Source of the DNA: Ophiura sarsii
Taxonomy: Eukaryota > Echinodermata > Ophiuroidea > Amphilepidida > Ophiuridae
Length of the DNA stretch: 64,000 nucleotides
Assembly: GCA_035610835.1 (NCBI GenBank)
Contig: CM069452.1
Coordinates: 62,954,368 to 63,018,367, forward strand
Reading direction: 5' to 3'
Shown here in pieces: positions 1-12,247 of this stretch. The notes below the pieces were generated by a model, which searched no databases, was not told where the DNA came from, and was given only the letters and a program-made list of their open reading frames with translations. The translations under genes were made by a program, and so were the position numbers. The first letter of the stretch is position 1; the number at the start of each line of letters is the position of its first letter.

Positions 1-290
1 GCTACATATCTGAGCGCTAAAGTTCCATGGCACGGATTTCCTATAACCCTTACTGCTGCATTGGCTCGATTACGTCACCTACCGCAGGCATGTGGGCACG
101 AAGTTTGTGCCCGCATATGCGCTGGGGAGTTGATAGTTGCACAGACTAGGGTACAGACTGGGGTGTGGATGGTCCCGGGATCGAATCCCCGCTCGGTGAT
201 TTTTCGGTTTAAAGAAATTGTACTTTCCACCCCCCCCCCCCCCCCGCCCCCCGATACACGCAAAAACATAGCCGTGTGAGTAAGAGTTAA
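1..290 (+). mobile_element. Family A tRNA-headed SINE-like element, partial
   Basis: It shares blocks with the copy at 39784-41686: a CTGCTRCATTG..CTCGAT.ACGTC block, CACCTACCGCAGGCAT, a GGTCCCG.GATCGAATC box-B-like block, a poly-C tract and the end CAAAAACATAGCCG. The telomere-like terminus is decayed to GTAAGAGTTAAG. Box A is degraded in this copy. The left end may lie outside the window. Confidence 0.65.
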
Positions 291-393
291 GTATAACTAT
301 ACCAACCGCGCACTAAGATGCATTGAAATAAATCACAGTTCACCATTCATCCGTCGTCTAAACGAATCAAAGATCCCTCACAAAAACACACCT

Positions 394-462
<69 letters not shown>

Positions 463-1145
463 TTGTTAAAAAATATCCAGTCAAATTTTATGAATGAGTT
501 GTCATATTGTGGAGAGGAAAATATCTGTTTTTATACCTTACAGGTTATAATATGTGATGGATGTTTATTATAAGTTGACGGTAAACTGAACTTCTGCTAC
601 AGGAAAATGTTATGTGATAATAATAACAACAATAAAACTGCGTATAGTAACTACTACTCTGGCCGGCCATAAATATAGTGCAACTGCGACAAAAGTGCAG
701 ATCTGTGAACTACACAGGTGGCGTAGTATATTATATAACGAGTGAACTTGATTGTTAAAACATGAATGGCCGTATACTATCCCGAGCAATCTTTCCCATA
801 GGTCTTACTATTGGTTTCCTCTCCCTCTCTACTGGGAATACTGTCTATGTTTGGCCTATGAAGGGAAAGACATTTGACTCAAAAAGTCATCGTTGTTCTC
901 ATGTCTTTTAGGCCTAATAACATTTTATCTGTCAGCGTCTCCTTAAAACCCGATACAAATCAGGATATTTTTAAGACAGAAACCGCTAAAAATAGCTTGA
1001 ACTGTCAGCACAAAGTTGATATTTGACTTTTTAAAAGGTATAGTGGGTTATCCAATATCAATCCTTAATGTTTTGAGAAAATATTGTTGAAGTGATTAAT
1101 TGGTATAAAATATGTGCATTGCTGCCTTCAGTTCAGACGAATGTA
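290..1145. other. Intergenic, no gene seen
   Basis: AT-rich apart from the poly-C tract at 395-461. The block AATCACAGTTCACCATTCAT at about 331 recurs inverted near 1405 inside the CACCTAACAC element. Nothing else recognised. Confidence 0.6.
395..461. repeat. Poly(C) tract, 67 bp
   Basis: Uninterrupted C run. Longest of more than a dozen poly(G)/poly(C) tracts in the window. Confidence 0.9.
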
Positions 1146-2387
1146 CACCTAACACAAAAAGTTCCTGACCAGGTGCTTTTAATGTTAGCTAATTCAAACA
1201 TAAAAATCAATATCAAAGGTATAAAATACACACTAAACGAGCCAATTTCCTCTCAATGGGACACCTCATTCATAAAAATTGAATGGATACTTTTTAAATT
1301 ATGACGCTTTTAGTAACCACACCTTAAAAAGGGAAAAAGTTGTTTTGTATGGGATGTCATTGATTTGTATCGAACACTGTGTACTATTGAAACCGGTCAA
1401 GCATGTACGGATGAATGGTGATCTGTGATTCATTTCACTCAAATTGTCACTGCTAAGCGCACACTATAGGCAATGGAAGAGGAGAAATCGTAGTCGGCAA
1501 ATAATGCACCACGATTTAAAAACATGGCAATAAAATAAAAACGACATGTGTATCAAGTTGTACCGGTTCCCTTACAAACATGCAGTTTTGAGCTTTGGAT
1601 TTGACAAGCTAAATGCTGATCATTAGTGGATTCATCAGTATCATTGGGGAGGACTGTGTTTCTTCTCTCCAGATTTGGTTTTCTTTTCACTAATGATCAC
1701 TGTTTTGAACCAATTTGAACCAATATGAAACAACCTATTCCTGGATTTGATGAAAAAAAGTTACACGAATCCAGCAAACTATTTTGTATGCCGACACACC
1801 TTTTCAATCAATAGTATCATGACCTCGATCTATTCATTCATTAAAAGCGATTACGGCTAATACGCTTATGATTGTAAGTTTGAATGCGCACAGCATTACA
1901 CCTGATATTTAAAGTTCGCGCGGTCATTCAATTGTTCAGCAAGGCATGACGATGGGCAAGAGCTAACATTGTAAGAGTGTGTGTAGAAACATAGACTCTA
2001 TAGGGTCTAATAGCAGAGATCACATGACTTATGAGAAGATACTTTGTTGTACTCACGATGAACTGATACGTCTGAAGAACACACTTTATTACGCATTATG
2101 GGATATAATAAGTTTGTCACAGTTTGACATAGTGCATTGTTTGCCAACTACGATTTCTCCTCTTAGGCAATGGTATCCCTTAGAAAAAGGTTTGACTTGG
2201 TTACTTAGGTCATCATAGCTTTTAAAGTACCCACTCGATTATTATAAATGAGGTCTCAGATTACAGTGGGGGGGGGGAGGGGGGGGGGGGGGGTTGCTCG
2301 TTTAAATTCTCAGATTTTTGATACCGATTACTGATTTTAAATCAGCTAACATTAAAGTACCTGGTCAGGAACTTGTTGTGTTAGGTG
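1146..2387. mobile_element. CACCTAACAC TIR element
   Basis: 1242 bp flanked by TA (1144-1145 and 2388-2389). The inverted ends CACCTAACACAA match for about 45 bp, including GTTCCTGACCAGGT. Same family as 5802-6417, but with a longer interior. A poly-G tract sits at 2268-2293. Confidence 0.75.
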
Positions 2388-3270
2388 TATTATACTTACA
2401 AAGCAGTGCTTGGACGTTGATTGCAGCAAGTTGGCCACAAGCTTTTCCTTGGATTGACGAATGCAAATACAGCAATTATACAAAACTATGTGAATAAAAA
2501 CGAAAAGAAAGAAAGATCAATCACATTGTGACGTGGATATAAACTTTGTGCCTAAAGACATTTTTCCTGAACTTCAAGCTTACAGGGCAAATATTTGTTA
2601 GCGTAAGAGCTAGAATTCTAAATTTGGCATTTGGTTTCTTATCATTGTCAACGCAATGGTCAGTCTTATTCATAATAGAACCGCCCCCCCCCCCCCCCCC
2701 CCCCCCCCCCACCACCACCACCTTAATTTAGCCCGAAATAATGTTTGGTTATATTTTCGGATTTTAAAAATGTTTTACTGCCTTTTTCAACAAGACGATA
2801 ATGAGACGACAATTCGTACTTTGTTGATGTTAATAGAACTTGATGAGTATGGTGTCGCTGGCTGTTGAAACATCATATCGCACATCATCGTGGCATTAGA
2901 CGTTCAAAATGCAGTTAATTTTTCATTCATTTTGAACTTGAACCAAGATGACATCTTTAACCATGAACCGCTAAGGGTACCATAATGCCCTTTGACCTTG
3001 AACCTTGACCTTAACTCTCCTCTTTACCCGTAACCCGAAGTCCTATACTACTAATTTTAGTTATCTTGACTCGGAAAATTTAGTTATGAGGTTTTTTTCT
3101 ACGTGGGGATCTAGTTTTGACTAGATTCTTGTCAAAAACGAATATGTATTTTATAATTCGAAACTTTAACAGTGTCGCAACAAACAATAATTATTTGGTT
3201 TTTATCTAATATAATTCCACACATAAAAGCATAAAATCTGTTCAAAGAAAAATAAACATGTTCCACTCAC
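2388..3270. other. Intergenic or intronic, no gene seen
   Basis: Contains a poly-C tract (2684-2710). If the unknown gene at 3271-3905 continues, its next exon should lie here or further left; I could not identify it. Confidence 0.5.
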
Positions 3271-3352
3271 AGAGGGCAGCAGACTCCATTCCACCCAATC
3301 AATCAAGTCGTACTTGGGATTATCGCATCCGTACGTGACGTTAGCACCGTTT
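3271..3352 (-). CDS. Second exon of the same unrecognised gene
   Basis: 82 nt, acceptor CATTGTAG, donor GTGAGT. Joined to the previous exon it reads NGANVTYGCDNPKYDLIDWV then EWSLLPS, and ends in phase 0. It shares the Asp/Trp-rich style of the upstream exon. The donor implies more coding sequence to the left. I found no convincing continuation in 2388-3270. Confidence 0.5.
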
Positions 3353-3674
3353 CTACAATGCAAGCAAAGATCAAATTATTTTGTGGTTATTCTTAATGAC
3401 GAAATTTAAATACAGGGGAATTGCGGTGTTGGAGAAAGACATCCCACCAATTTGCCTTCAAGGGGATTGCAACAATAAAATGGCATTCATTCCACAATGG
3501 AAATTTGCATACAGATGAAAAGACAATGACACTCTACGCATAGCAATGTACTTAGGTGACTTTCATCTGCAGGATAAAATTGAACGCGTGTAGCAGATCA
3601 ATTACAAGAAAAGCCTTGAAAATGAAATAGTCTACAATCAATCAATATATCACAGCTGAACCTTTAATTCTTAC

Positions 3675-3905
3675 CCGGATCCATAAACCCAGTTCTGAAG
3701 CGCAATCCAAAAATCATCCTCTTGAAAATCGTCATAATTCAAGTAGTCTAACAACTGATCCAGATGACTATCTGATACATTGGCCTCAAGGACATACTCC
3801 CGTAGTTCATCTGGTGGCCAGTCCTCTGCCCCGTCCGGTAACCAGTCGGCCATTTTGTCATTCGCGTCAAATATATGCATGGTGTCTCGTGAGGCAATAC
3901 TGTCG
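3675..3905 (-). CDS. Internal exon of an unrecognised minus-strand gene
   Basis: A 231-nt open stretch bounded by an acceptor (TTTTACTTTAACAG ending at 3906) and a donor (GTAAGA from 3674). It encodes an acidic, Trp-rich stretch including DWLPDGAEDWPPDELREYVL and DDFQEDDFWIALQNWVYGSG. The reading frame is open to the acceptor upstream of the first Met, so the exon may be internal rather than initial. It joins in phase to the next exon at 3352. I do not recognise the family. It could be a genuine lineage-specific gene, or a decayed one. Confidence 0.55.
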
Positions 3906-5799
3906 CTGTTAAAGTAAAACCTTAGGAGTAGAACAGGTAATTAATGGGGAGGTAATAGACCAGGTCCAATCTTAGCGGATTAAATCAATTGGAGTCATGT
4001 CTAACTTCTTAACAGTCAGCTTTATAGAGTGACTTTAAAAAGTTCTTAGAAAACTCTAAAACATGATTCAAAAGCCTGTGATTTTGATAGTTGTCAGAGA
4101 TAAACATTTATAAAGTAACTGATCACAGTCCGCAACATTAATTTATGAAGCTATGAAGCTGGCTATATAAAAAGTAAACATTGTCATTATTTTGTATACT
4201 TATCATTGCCTCTTTAATTTTGTTTCCTGGTCAATCCCGTACATTTGAGGGACAATTATGATAAATATTTTCGAACAGGTTTAATCATACATTTTACTGC
4301 CCAATTGAATTTACAGTCAAGAAACAAAAAGTAGGATTCTGAGGTAATTCAAATTTGTATTCGTCCCATGGTCCCACCGGCTGCCATTTTAAAATCGGTA
4401 GGCCTATAGGTATTGCTTCAAATAACGATTTCGCAGATATAATGTCAGAATGTAGAAAACGTTAAAACTAGAGGATTCATCTTTGTATTTATAAAAGGAA
4501 TATTTCTTACAATGGCATAAGTGACATTTTGTCAAATAGGTGATATTTTGTGACATGTTCTAACATCCTATTTTACGCAAAATCCTGTTATCGATACACA
4601 TTAATGGAAGTCCTCAAACCGTCAAACTGATTTCTTCGATGGATAGCTCTCAAATTTACGGGTTATCACACAATTTATATTGGACTTTAAGATAACATCA
4701 ACTAGTCTTAGTTACACATGACCGATTGTACATGCAGAGACTCACGGTCGTAAGAAATCAACCTCCGATAGAATTAAGCACTTGACAATATTCGTATTAC
4801 AATAATAAGACTTACCTTAATTATTAACCGATTTTTTTTTGGCAGGATCGAGGAGCGCGCATGCAACAACTACGTTCTATATAGATGAGTTAACTGTATA
4901 TAAAATGGCTGCCCGAGTGATATGGTGTCACAGTTTCTTTTTTTTAAGGGTTAATTATGATAATTATGTGGTATCAACACACAGCATAACACAAGTATAG
5001 AGAAGAGCTAACCAGCTATGGCGTCTACGGAAGTGGTTCATAGATACCAACAGGAAAAATATTATGGAGGATCGAGGAATGAACTTTGAACAGCAAACAT
5101 TCGTGACTGAGAACTAATACGGTCAATGTTGACTTAAATAATTAAAGCAAATTCGAAACATTATATTATTAGAAACCACTGCCGCCGCTTCATTGATGGA
5201 TAACGAGGAAAATGTATCTTCACATTTCTAATAGCGAGAAAAAAGATGAAAATAGTTCGTAATAAAAATGAAATGTATTAAGATCGAGTATGCAGATTAT
5301 GAAGAGTGGCCGAGCGGGTGCTTTACAACTCATTAAATTACACAAAAATTGAGCCGAACTCAGAAAGCCAACAGAAAGCCACAGAAGACAGTTCCTTCTG
5401 TTATCTTCTTTTAATTAGTAGAAAGTATTGCAACAAATAACGTTGAATCTTAATGTTCAATACAATCGTTTTACGTGGGATCTCATGTGCGATAAATGGG
5501 CTCAAAATCTCTTATCTGCCTTGTGATTGGCCAATAACAAAATAACAATAAGCAACTACGATGATCTATAAGTCGTATAGCCTGATTGGTCAATATTACG
5601 CAAACATATCATAACAACTTTGTTTGACTGTCAAGTTAGGTGAATACCCCGGAATGCGAAATGTATCCGTCAAAACAGTTGGTCTCGATTAAAATTAGAT
5701 TAAAGGCGTACTGCCGGACTTACGTTACTCAGCGATAATAAAATATAATCGTTTTCTTTTGTACGATATTACTTTATTGTCACACAGATCAAGTACCTA
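3906..5799. other. Unannotated AT-rich stretch
   Basis: No exon is recognisable. A 20-bp GAAGAGTGGCCGAGCGGGTG at 5299 resembles a tRNA-Leu/Ser box A, but no box B follows. Confidence 0.5.
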
Positions 5800-5801
5800 T
5801 A

Positions 5802-6417
5802 CACCTAGCAGCACAAAAAATTCCCTGACCAGGTGCTTTGATGTTGGCTTATTCAAAATAGATAATCGTTTCCAAAAATCTGAGATATACATTAAATGAG
5901 CAAATTTCTTCTCCGCACTTTGATACCTCATTCAAAATGTGAAAAAATCGAATGGATTACTTTTAAATTTATGGCGATTTCAATGACCGCGCCACAGCAA
6001 AGTTGCACTAGAAATGGTTTTCTATGGGATATCATTGATTTGTGTGTGATTACTGTCATAACTACTGAGTGCTATCTGAACCAGCCACCTAGGTATATGG
6101 ATGACTATGGGTCTGGAGTGATTGCGGTATAAAGGGTGTGACTAGCTGTGAAGACTAAATGTCTTTTGCTGATTAGCTGTGAGTCTTTACCATGTTTACA
6201 TACACATTTTCACTGCATAATCACACACAAATCAATGATATCCCATAGAAAACCATTTCTAGTGCAACTTTGCTGTTGTTATGCGAGGTTAGTATTGAAA
6301 TCGCCATCAATTCGGTGTTTTTTGAATGAGGTATCAAACTGCGGAGAAGAAATTTGCTCATTTAATGTATCTCAGATTTTTTATCAAAGCATCTGGTCAG
6401 GGACTTTGTGCTAGGTG
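5802..6417. mobile_element. Palindromic CACCTAG TIR element
   Basis: 616 bp flanked by TA (5800-5801 and 6418-6419). The inverted arms of about 250 bp include CAAAGTTGCACTAGAAATGG. Internal small ORFs are arm translations, not genes. Confidence 0.8.
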
Positions 6418-6616
6418 TATTTGTTTACCCGACATGCCAGAGACAAATGTTTTGACTGTTTATATCGAAAAAGTGTCTTATTTCTCCACTTGACATACTT
6501 TAACAAATGTAAAGAAAAAATAGCGCACAAGGTGATTTTCCATACGAATCTTTCCTAAACTGTCTTACAAATTCTGTATATTTAGTCAAATTCGTAAGAC
6601 AAAAAACAAAAGCATA

Positions 6617-7226
6617 CACTGTTAGAAATGTTTACGGCCAAAAGCTGGCAGCAAGGATGCCAACTTTTACCATAAAATGTACAGTATAGGCTACTGTAAA
6701 AAATAATTCAATAAAAACACTTGAAAATATACATATTTGGGGAGTTGATACAGAGCTTGGGCATGTGTAGAGAATAAAAAAGCACTGGCATGACTGGCGA
6801 TCTCCCCAACTTAGTAAGCCTGTCTACTTCTTTTTTACGTTGCGTAACTGTATTGTTTACTGCGTAACTGTAAAATTTACAATTTGTTGTAAAAATATAC
6901 CTGTAAAAGTTGTATTTTTACGGTCAAAAGTTGGCATCCTTGCTGACAGCTTTTGACCGTAAATTTACAGGGGTTCTTTTACTGTAAAATTGAGTACGTA
7001 ATCGTATAATTGACAATTCATAATAGTGTATTATGATGTTGATATGATTTAACACTTGAATAAGACCTGCAGTTTTAAATCTAGTCATAATAGGCCTGGA
7101 AAATGGAACATAATAGATACAGTATTTTGCTGTATTCCAAATTACAGCCAAATACTGTCACTTTTTAACCTTTTTTACAGTATTTAATTTTTTTGACTGT
7201 AAATTTTACAGTAATTTCTAACAGTG
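6617..7226. mobile_element. CACTGTTAGAAAT TIR element
   Basis: 610 bp, TA on both sides, with TIR CACTGTTAGAAAT. TTTACGGYCAAAAGYTGGCA lies near both ends in inverted orientation, and TACTGTAAAA-type motifs recur throughout. Confidence 0.75.
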
Positions 7227-7857
7227 TATGCTTATTTTGTCGTCTATGGACCGTACATTTTAAGCGTCAAATAATTATGGGCCAATTATTTATCGAAACC
7301 AAGGGGTTTACGCCAAGTGAACAGGTTATTAATATTGTGTGTATATTTCTTAAGAGTTCAGTTCAAATCTGGTTCATCTGTCATGGTAAGGATATCCAGG
7401 TTACGATACAATTAGGGGGGGGGGGGGGGGGGTATGTAAGACTACCTTTGGGGAGCAATTAATTGGGTTGTTTTTTTTCACTCAGAGACTCCTTTTTTTA
7501 AATGTTTGCCAATATTTGTGGGGGCAATCAGGAAGGCTCTCGTCTCGTCCATTATACTTGTTAGTATATTCTGCACATTTTCTGTCACGAACCCCTAGGT
7601 TTGAAAAGTGCTTGCCCTTACACCCGTACATTTCCCCCTGGGCCATTATGCTTGAGCGTACCCACTGGAATATACTTACGTCAACAAAATGACAATTATA
7701 CCGTCAGTCTTGTGATTTCCCGAAAATCCAACAAACCAGACAAGCCACGTTCATGACCTAGGCCTACTTACTTGTATGACGAACGGAAATACGACAAGAT
7801 TTGAGCCATATCAATTCATCTAATCTACATGTACGTACATGTATATAAAGTGCTCAA

Positions 7858-8370
7858 CAAAAGAAAGTCATACACTTTGTTTAGGTCATTTCTAGAGTAA
7901 CTTCCTATTATTTTTTGACCAATTATTTTTTGAACAACAAAGATAAACCATGATTAGCACCATTTAAAGAAAAATTAGTCACTTTTCAAAAGTCATATTT
8001 TCAATACACTACGCGGGAAGAAAAGACCACATGTTGCCTGTTCATAATCAAATAGCCCGCTCGCTCAAGCACAACACAACGCAGTTGCACTGTGTGATCA
8101 ATATCCATTTCATTCCCGGCCATTCAAAGTGCCACGAACAGCATTTTCTCGCGGCTTGCGTGCGTTGAAAATGTGACTTTTGAAAAGTGACCAATTTTCT
8201 TTAAATGGTGCTAATCATAGTTTATCTTTGTTGTTAGGCGGCAACTTTGGTATCAAATTGTGCCGGAAACATTCATCCAAATGTCTATCTAGTCTGTTTG
8301 GTCAAAAAATAATCGGAAGTTACTTTAAAGGACCTAAACAAAGTGTATGACTTTCTTTTGTTGAGCACTT
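7858..8370. mobile_element. AAGTGCTCAACA palindromic MITE, copy 1
   Basis: 513 bp flanked by TA (7856-7857 and 8371-8372). The inverted arms exceed 150 bp and include AAAGTCATACACTTTGTTTA and CCATGATTAGCACCATTTAA. Confidence 0.8.
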
Positions 8371-8681
8371 TACTTTTCTCTACTGATTATAAACCTGTCC
8401 TGTATATATATCAACGCCAACCTCCCCTCTCCCGCCCTCACAACTACTCTTTTACCCTCGTCCTCCAAAGGGGTAACCACCTCCCTCTAAGAATTTTCGC
8501 CAATTGCGCTAAAACTCAAAGGATAGTGGTGACCTAGGGCGTGTAGGTGATCGCTTTTATGATCCCTTGCGCTCATTTTGACGAAATGAAATTGAGGGTA
8601 CCACCTTACCCGGGGTAGGGTAAGCCGTCAAAGACCGAGGGTAGGTGGTAGGGGTTGCCACCTTCCAATTTTTTTAAATCT

Positions 8682-8720
8682 CCATTTTGAAAAATATCTT
8701 TAAGATATTTTTCAAAATGG
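8682..8720. repeat. Perfect short hairpin
   Basis: Arms of 19 bp (CCATTTTGAAAAATATCTT and its inverse) around a single T. Immediately followed by the larger palindrome at 8740-8965. Confidence 0.85.
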
Positions 8721-8739
8721 CGGGTGCACACTACTAAAT

Positions 8740-8965
8740 AGAGGCACATATTATGGGGATATGAACAAAATTAGTGACATTAACCCCTATTTTTTTAGAC
8801 AACTGCATTTTGAATTGGGATTGCTTGAAGATGAATATTTGTTCTCACCAAAAAGTGAAAACAGTATACTTTTTTCACTTTTGTGATAAAAAAATATTCA
8901 TCTTCAAGCAAAATTCACTTTTTTAAAGGTCCCATTTTAAGTCTATGGGTTTATGTCACTAATTG
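8740..8965. repeat. Palindromic repeat (MITE-like)
   Basis: Outer arms ATTAGTGACATWAACCC and inner arms TTGCTTGAAGATGAATATTT are inverted about a centre near 8860. No clear target duplication was resolved. Confidence 0.6.
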
Positions 8966-9897
8966 TGTACACAAAAGGTAGGGTAATCTGCTCGATTTTC
9001 CAAACGACCGCCCTGAAGAGACTACATGTCCGACGAGCTTGGAAATGTCACCGTAATCGCCCTTGTTATTACTAGTAAGAAAGACAAACTTTTGAAATAG
9101 CTCTCAAAATTTACTTAGATGACATGCACATTTTATAGTCAGTGTGCATGGAATTGATGTCCCATTAATCAATAATTGTTCTTACTGTCAAGTCTTTTAA
9201 ATTTAGGATTTAATCATGCATACTCTAAGTCATTTTAGTTTAGATTGCTCTTAAAGGGTAGGGGATATCCTATTTAGTGTGCACTCTTAATAGTTATGGT
9301 CCTGAATCTTATAGTATATGTTAGAAACATGATCTATCTCAATTTTTAAGCCAAAAAACGGGGAATATTATATATTTGAAACTTTTTTGGCGAAATATGT
9401 TGGCCTATATTTAACTGTACAGACGAATAAGGCGGGATTTTGAGGTCGCCCATGTTTAGTGACGTCATGTGTGGGATGTTTGTACTTGTATGTATGGAAA
9501 AAGGGGAACCTCTAGCTACACCATGGTACCCAAATATGTATCTCTGCAAATTGGTTTGTATTTTTTTTAAGAGGGGGGGGGGGGGGGGGGGTGATAACAT
9601 GTGTCATGCCAGTTTCTTGGTAATTTTGAGGAGAAATCTGGGCTTAAAAATAGATTTGTGGAGAAATCCGGGCTTAAAACAGATTTGTGGAAATATGTGG
9701 GCTCAAGTAAAACAGATCGTTATGAATTCTTTGAAATATAACTATTTCCGCGGATTTATCAGAAATGGGGACATAACACACACAAGAACTTCTTTACAAA
9801 TTAATACATAGTTTTTATTACAAAGCAGTAATCTTTTATTGTAGCGATATATTCAGCGCATTCACCATAACTACAATTCTTTGTTTAATCTACATGT

Positions 9898-10175
9898 ACA
9901 GGGTGAGTCATAAAGAATGGACGTCTTTTTAAATTCTATTTAACACTTCCCCCGGCGGCTATTAGTTTTATCTTTCCCAACTTTCAAAGTCTATCTCAAG
10001 GATTACTGAACCGATACTAGACATGTTTGTACTTATTTCAATTTTCAATGCATTTCTCATGGTGATTCCAAATAATGATAATGAATTTCAATAATTAAGA
10101 CATTTTTGAAACATGTTGTGAAATTTAGGAATGTCGTCTGCCGATGGACAGTGTTAAATGAAGCATACTCTCTTG
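9898..10175. repeat. Unpaired CAGGGTG terminus region
   Basis: It starts ACAGGGTGAGTCATAAAGAA, the CAGGGTG-type end, with no inverted partner nearby. It abuts the truncated MITE at 10176, so each may have lost its facing end at the junction. A second lone CAGGGTG end lies at 13910. Confidence 0.5.
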
Positions 10176-10696
10176 TAACTTCCGATTATTTTTTGACCAA
10201 ACAGACTAGATAGACGTTTGGATGAATTTTTCCGGCACAATTTGATACCAAAGTTGCCACCTAACAACAAAGATAAACCATGATTAGCACCATTTAAAGA
10301 AAATTAGTCACTTTTCAAAAGTCACATTTTCAATACACTACGCGGGAAGAAAAGACCATGTTACCTGTTCATAATCAAATAGCCCGCTCGCTCAGGCACG
10401 ACCCAACGCAGTTACACTGTGTGATCAATATTCATTTCATTCTCGGCCATTCAAGTGCTACGCACAGCATTTTCTCGTGGCTTGCTTGTGTTGAAAATGT
10501 GACTTTTGAAAAGTGACTAATTTTTTTAAATGGTGCTAATCATGGTTTATCTTTGTTGTAAGGTGGCAACTTTGGTATCAAATTATGCCGGAAAGATTCA
10601 TCCAAATGTCTATTTAGTCTGTTTGGTAAAAAAAATAATCGGAAGTTACTCTAAAGGACCTAAACAAAGTGTATGACTTTCTTTTGTTGAGTACTT
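10176..10696. mobile_element. AAGTGCTCAACA palindromic MITE, copy 2 (left end lost)
   Basis: Highly similar to 7858-8370 over its whole length, but the leftmost 40 or so bp are missing. It begins abruptly at TCTTGTAACTTCCG. Confidence 0.75.
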
Positions 10697-10907
10697 CACT
10701 AGTTATTACCATCATGTGTATTCGCTTACAAATAAAAGGCCTTTGTCAAATTGCAATGGAGGTAGCAATGGAGGTGTATACAGATTTTTAATAAAAACTT
10801 GAAAACCGTATTATCCCTATTAAGCACCCAGGACCTTATAAGCGCCCACCCCTGTTTTTCTCAATGACTACCAACAAAAACAATCCCTTATAAGCGCCCA
10901 CCTTTTC

Positions 10908-11205
10908 AAATGGTCAGCATCCTCAAATGACCACTTGTACATATATTTCATTTAGTACATGAAATGGTCAGCCTCCTCAAATGACCAATTGTACATTTTC
11001 GTTAGTACGGTGTCATGTGGTCAGCCTTCTCAAATTACCACTTGTACATTGTATTTAGTACATCAAATGGTCAGCATCTTCAAATGACCATCAAATGGTC
11101 AGCATCTTCAAATGACCATCAAAAATGATCAGCATCTTCAAATGACCATCAAATGATCATCATCTTTATATGACCACTTGTACATTTTATTTAGTACGAA
11201 AAAAT
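10908..11205. repeat. Minisatellite with TGGTCA..TGACCA units
   Basis: Tandem units of about 50-57 bp (AAATGGTCAGCATCCTCAAA, TGACCACTTGTACATT, then TTTAGTAC), with shorter units of about 27-29 bp in the middle. Each core is an inverted TGGTCA/TGACCA pair. Confidence 0.75.
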
Positions 11206-11872
11206 GAGTTTAAAAAGGTAACATAATAAGCGCCAACCCAAAATGACTTTGCTAACCGCCCTGGTAATTTTTGATTTGGAATACAAACACCTGACACCTG
11301 TGACATATTTGAAAAAATGTGTGTGCGTTTTATAACTCACTGCGTAGTACAGGCATACAATGATCAACATATATATCAGATTTGTTTAAAATATGCATAG
11401 ACATATTAATTAATTTGTTTCATATAAAATATAGTTTAGCGTTGAATTTACATTGTCATGCATTATCCAACTTTTCGAATACCAAGATATAATACTGTGA
11501 ATTGACTGCACTTAACTTTGGTTTGGTCTCAAAAATCCTATAGTAAAACGTACTTTAGCCTGATAATGCAATTACAATACAGTGTTTGTTCATCCGTACT
11601 AAAGAAAATGTTTGGCAATGATAAGCCAACATATTTAATACTATCATTGGCAATTATCAAAACATAATCCACAAGGTACGCTTGGGTTTCTAAATCTAGT
11701 GCAATATCTGACAACATTTAGAATGTTGTCTCCATAGCATTTTATCGTTATTATGCTATACTATTTTGCTAATATTTGTAACTATCTACATAAACGGTAT
11801 CATTATGTAATGATTTGAGAGCCAAATGAATATTGACATTTATTTACATCACTAAACATGATAAGCATAGTT
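11206..11872. other. Intergenic, nothing recognised
   Basis: AT-rich unique-looking sequence without splice-bounded open frames that I could defend. Confidence 0.5.
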
Positions 11873-12247
11873 ATATGCAGCTATGGAAATACCCACATGA
11901 CTTTCCAACCGGGGTAGACCAACCCGGGGTGGACTTGAACTACACACTTTTTGAACTTTGAATATTTCTAACCCTAACTTTTACAAAAGGAAATATTATC
12001 AGTTGAAAAAGTGGTCCTAGTGGGAATCGAACCTTGGACCTCTGCATTGTAAGGCATGTATCTCAACCACTAGACTAGCGAGGAGTGAACTGATCAAGAC
12101 ATGATTTTAACCCCTCTTATTATTATGGAATAAAGTGATACTATACTATTATGATCACAGTACACACAATATTAATAATAGAGCTGGGACACACATGATC
12201 GTCAACCCTGGGTTGACAGTCCTGTGGATATTTCCATACCTGCATAT
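11873..12247 (-). mobile_element. Family D: TIR element with tRNA-like core
   Basis: Terminal inverted repeats ATATGCAG.TATGGAAATA.C run about 30 bp at each end, then CAACC-type text. On the minus strand 12086-12011 is tRNA-like: box A TAGTCTAGTGGTTGAG, a TTACAA anticodon region and box B GGTTCGATTCC. The acceptor arms pair poorly, so this is a tRNA-derived head, not a functional tRNA gene. Confidence 0.65.

Larger units (their letters stand above)
8373..9897. other. Intergenic, two hairpins only
   Basis: Apart from the palindromes at 8682-8720 and 8740-8965 and a poly-G run at 9573-9591, nothing recognisable. Open frames here are short and unconserved in style. Confidence 0.5.

Noticed and set aside
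5299..5340. tRNA-Leu/Ser gene beginning GAAGAGTGGCCGAGCGG
   Set aside because: Only the box A region is present; no box B or acceptor 3' strand follows.
10908..11205. CRISPR-like array
   Set aside because: The units are tandem without unique spacers, and the window is eukaryotic.
12011..12086. Functional tRNA gene on the minus strand
   Set aside because: Boxes A and B are good, but the acceptor arms do not pair properly and the copy lies inside TIRs, so it is a tRNA-derived head.
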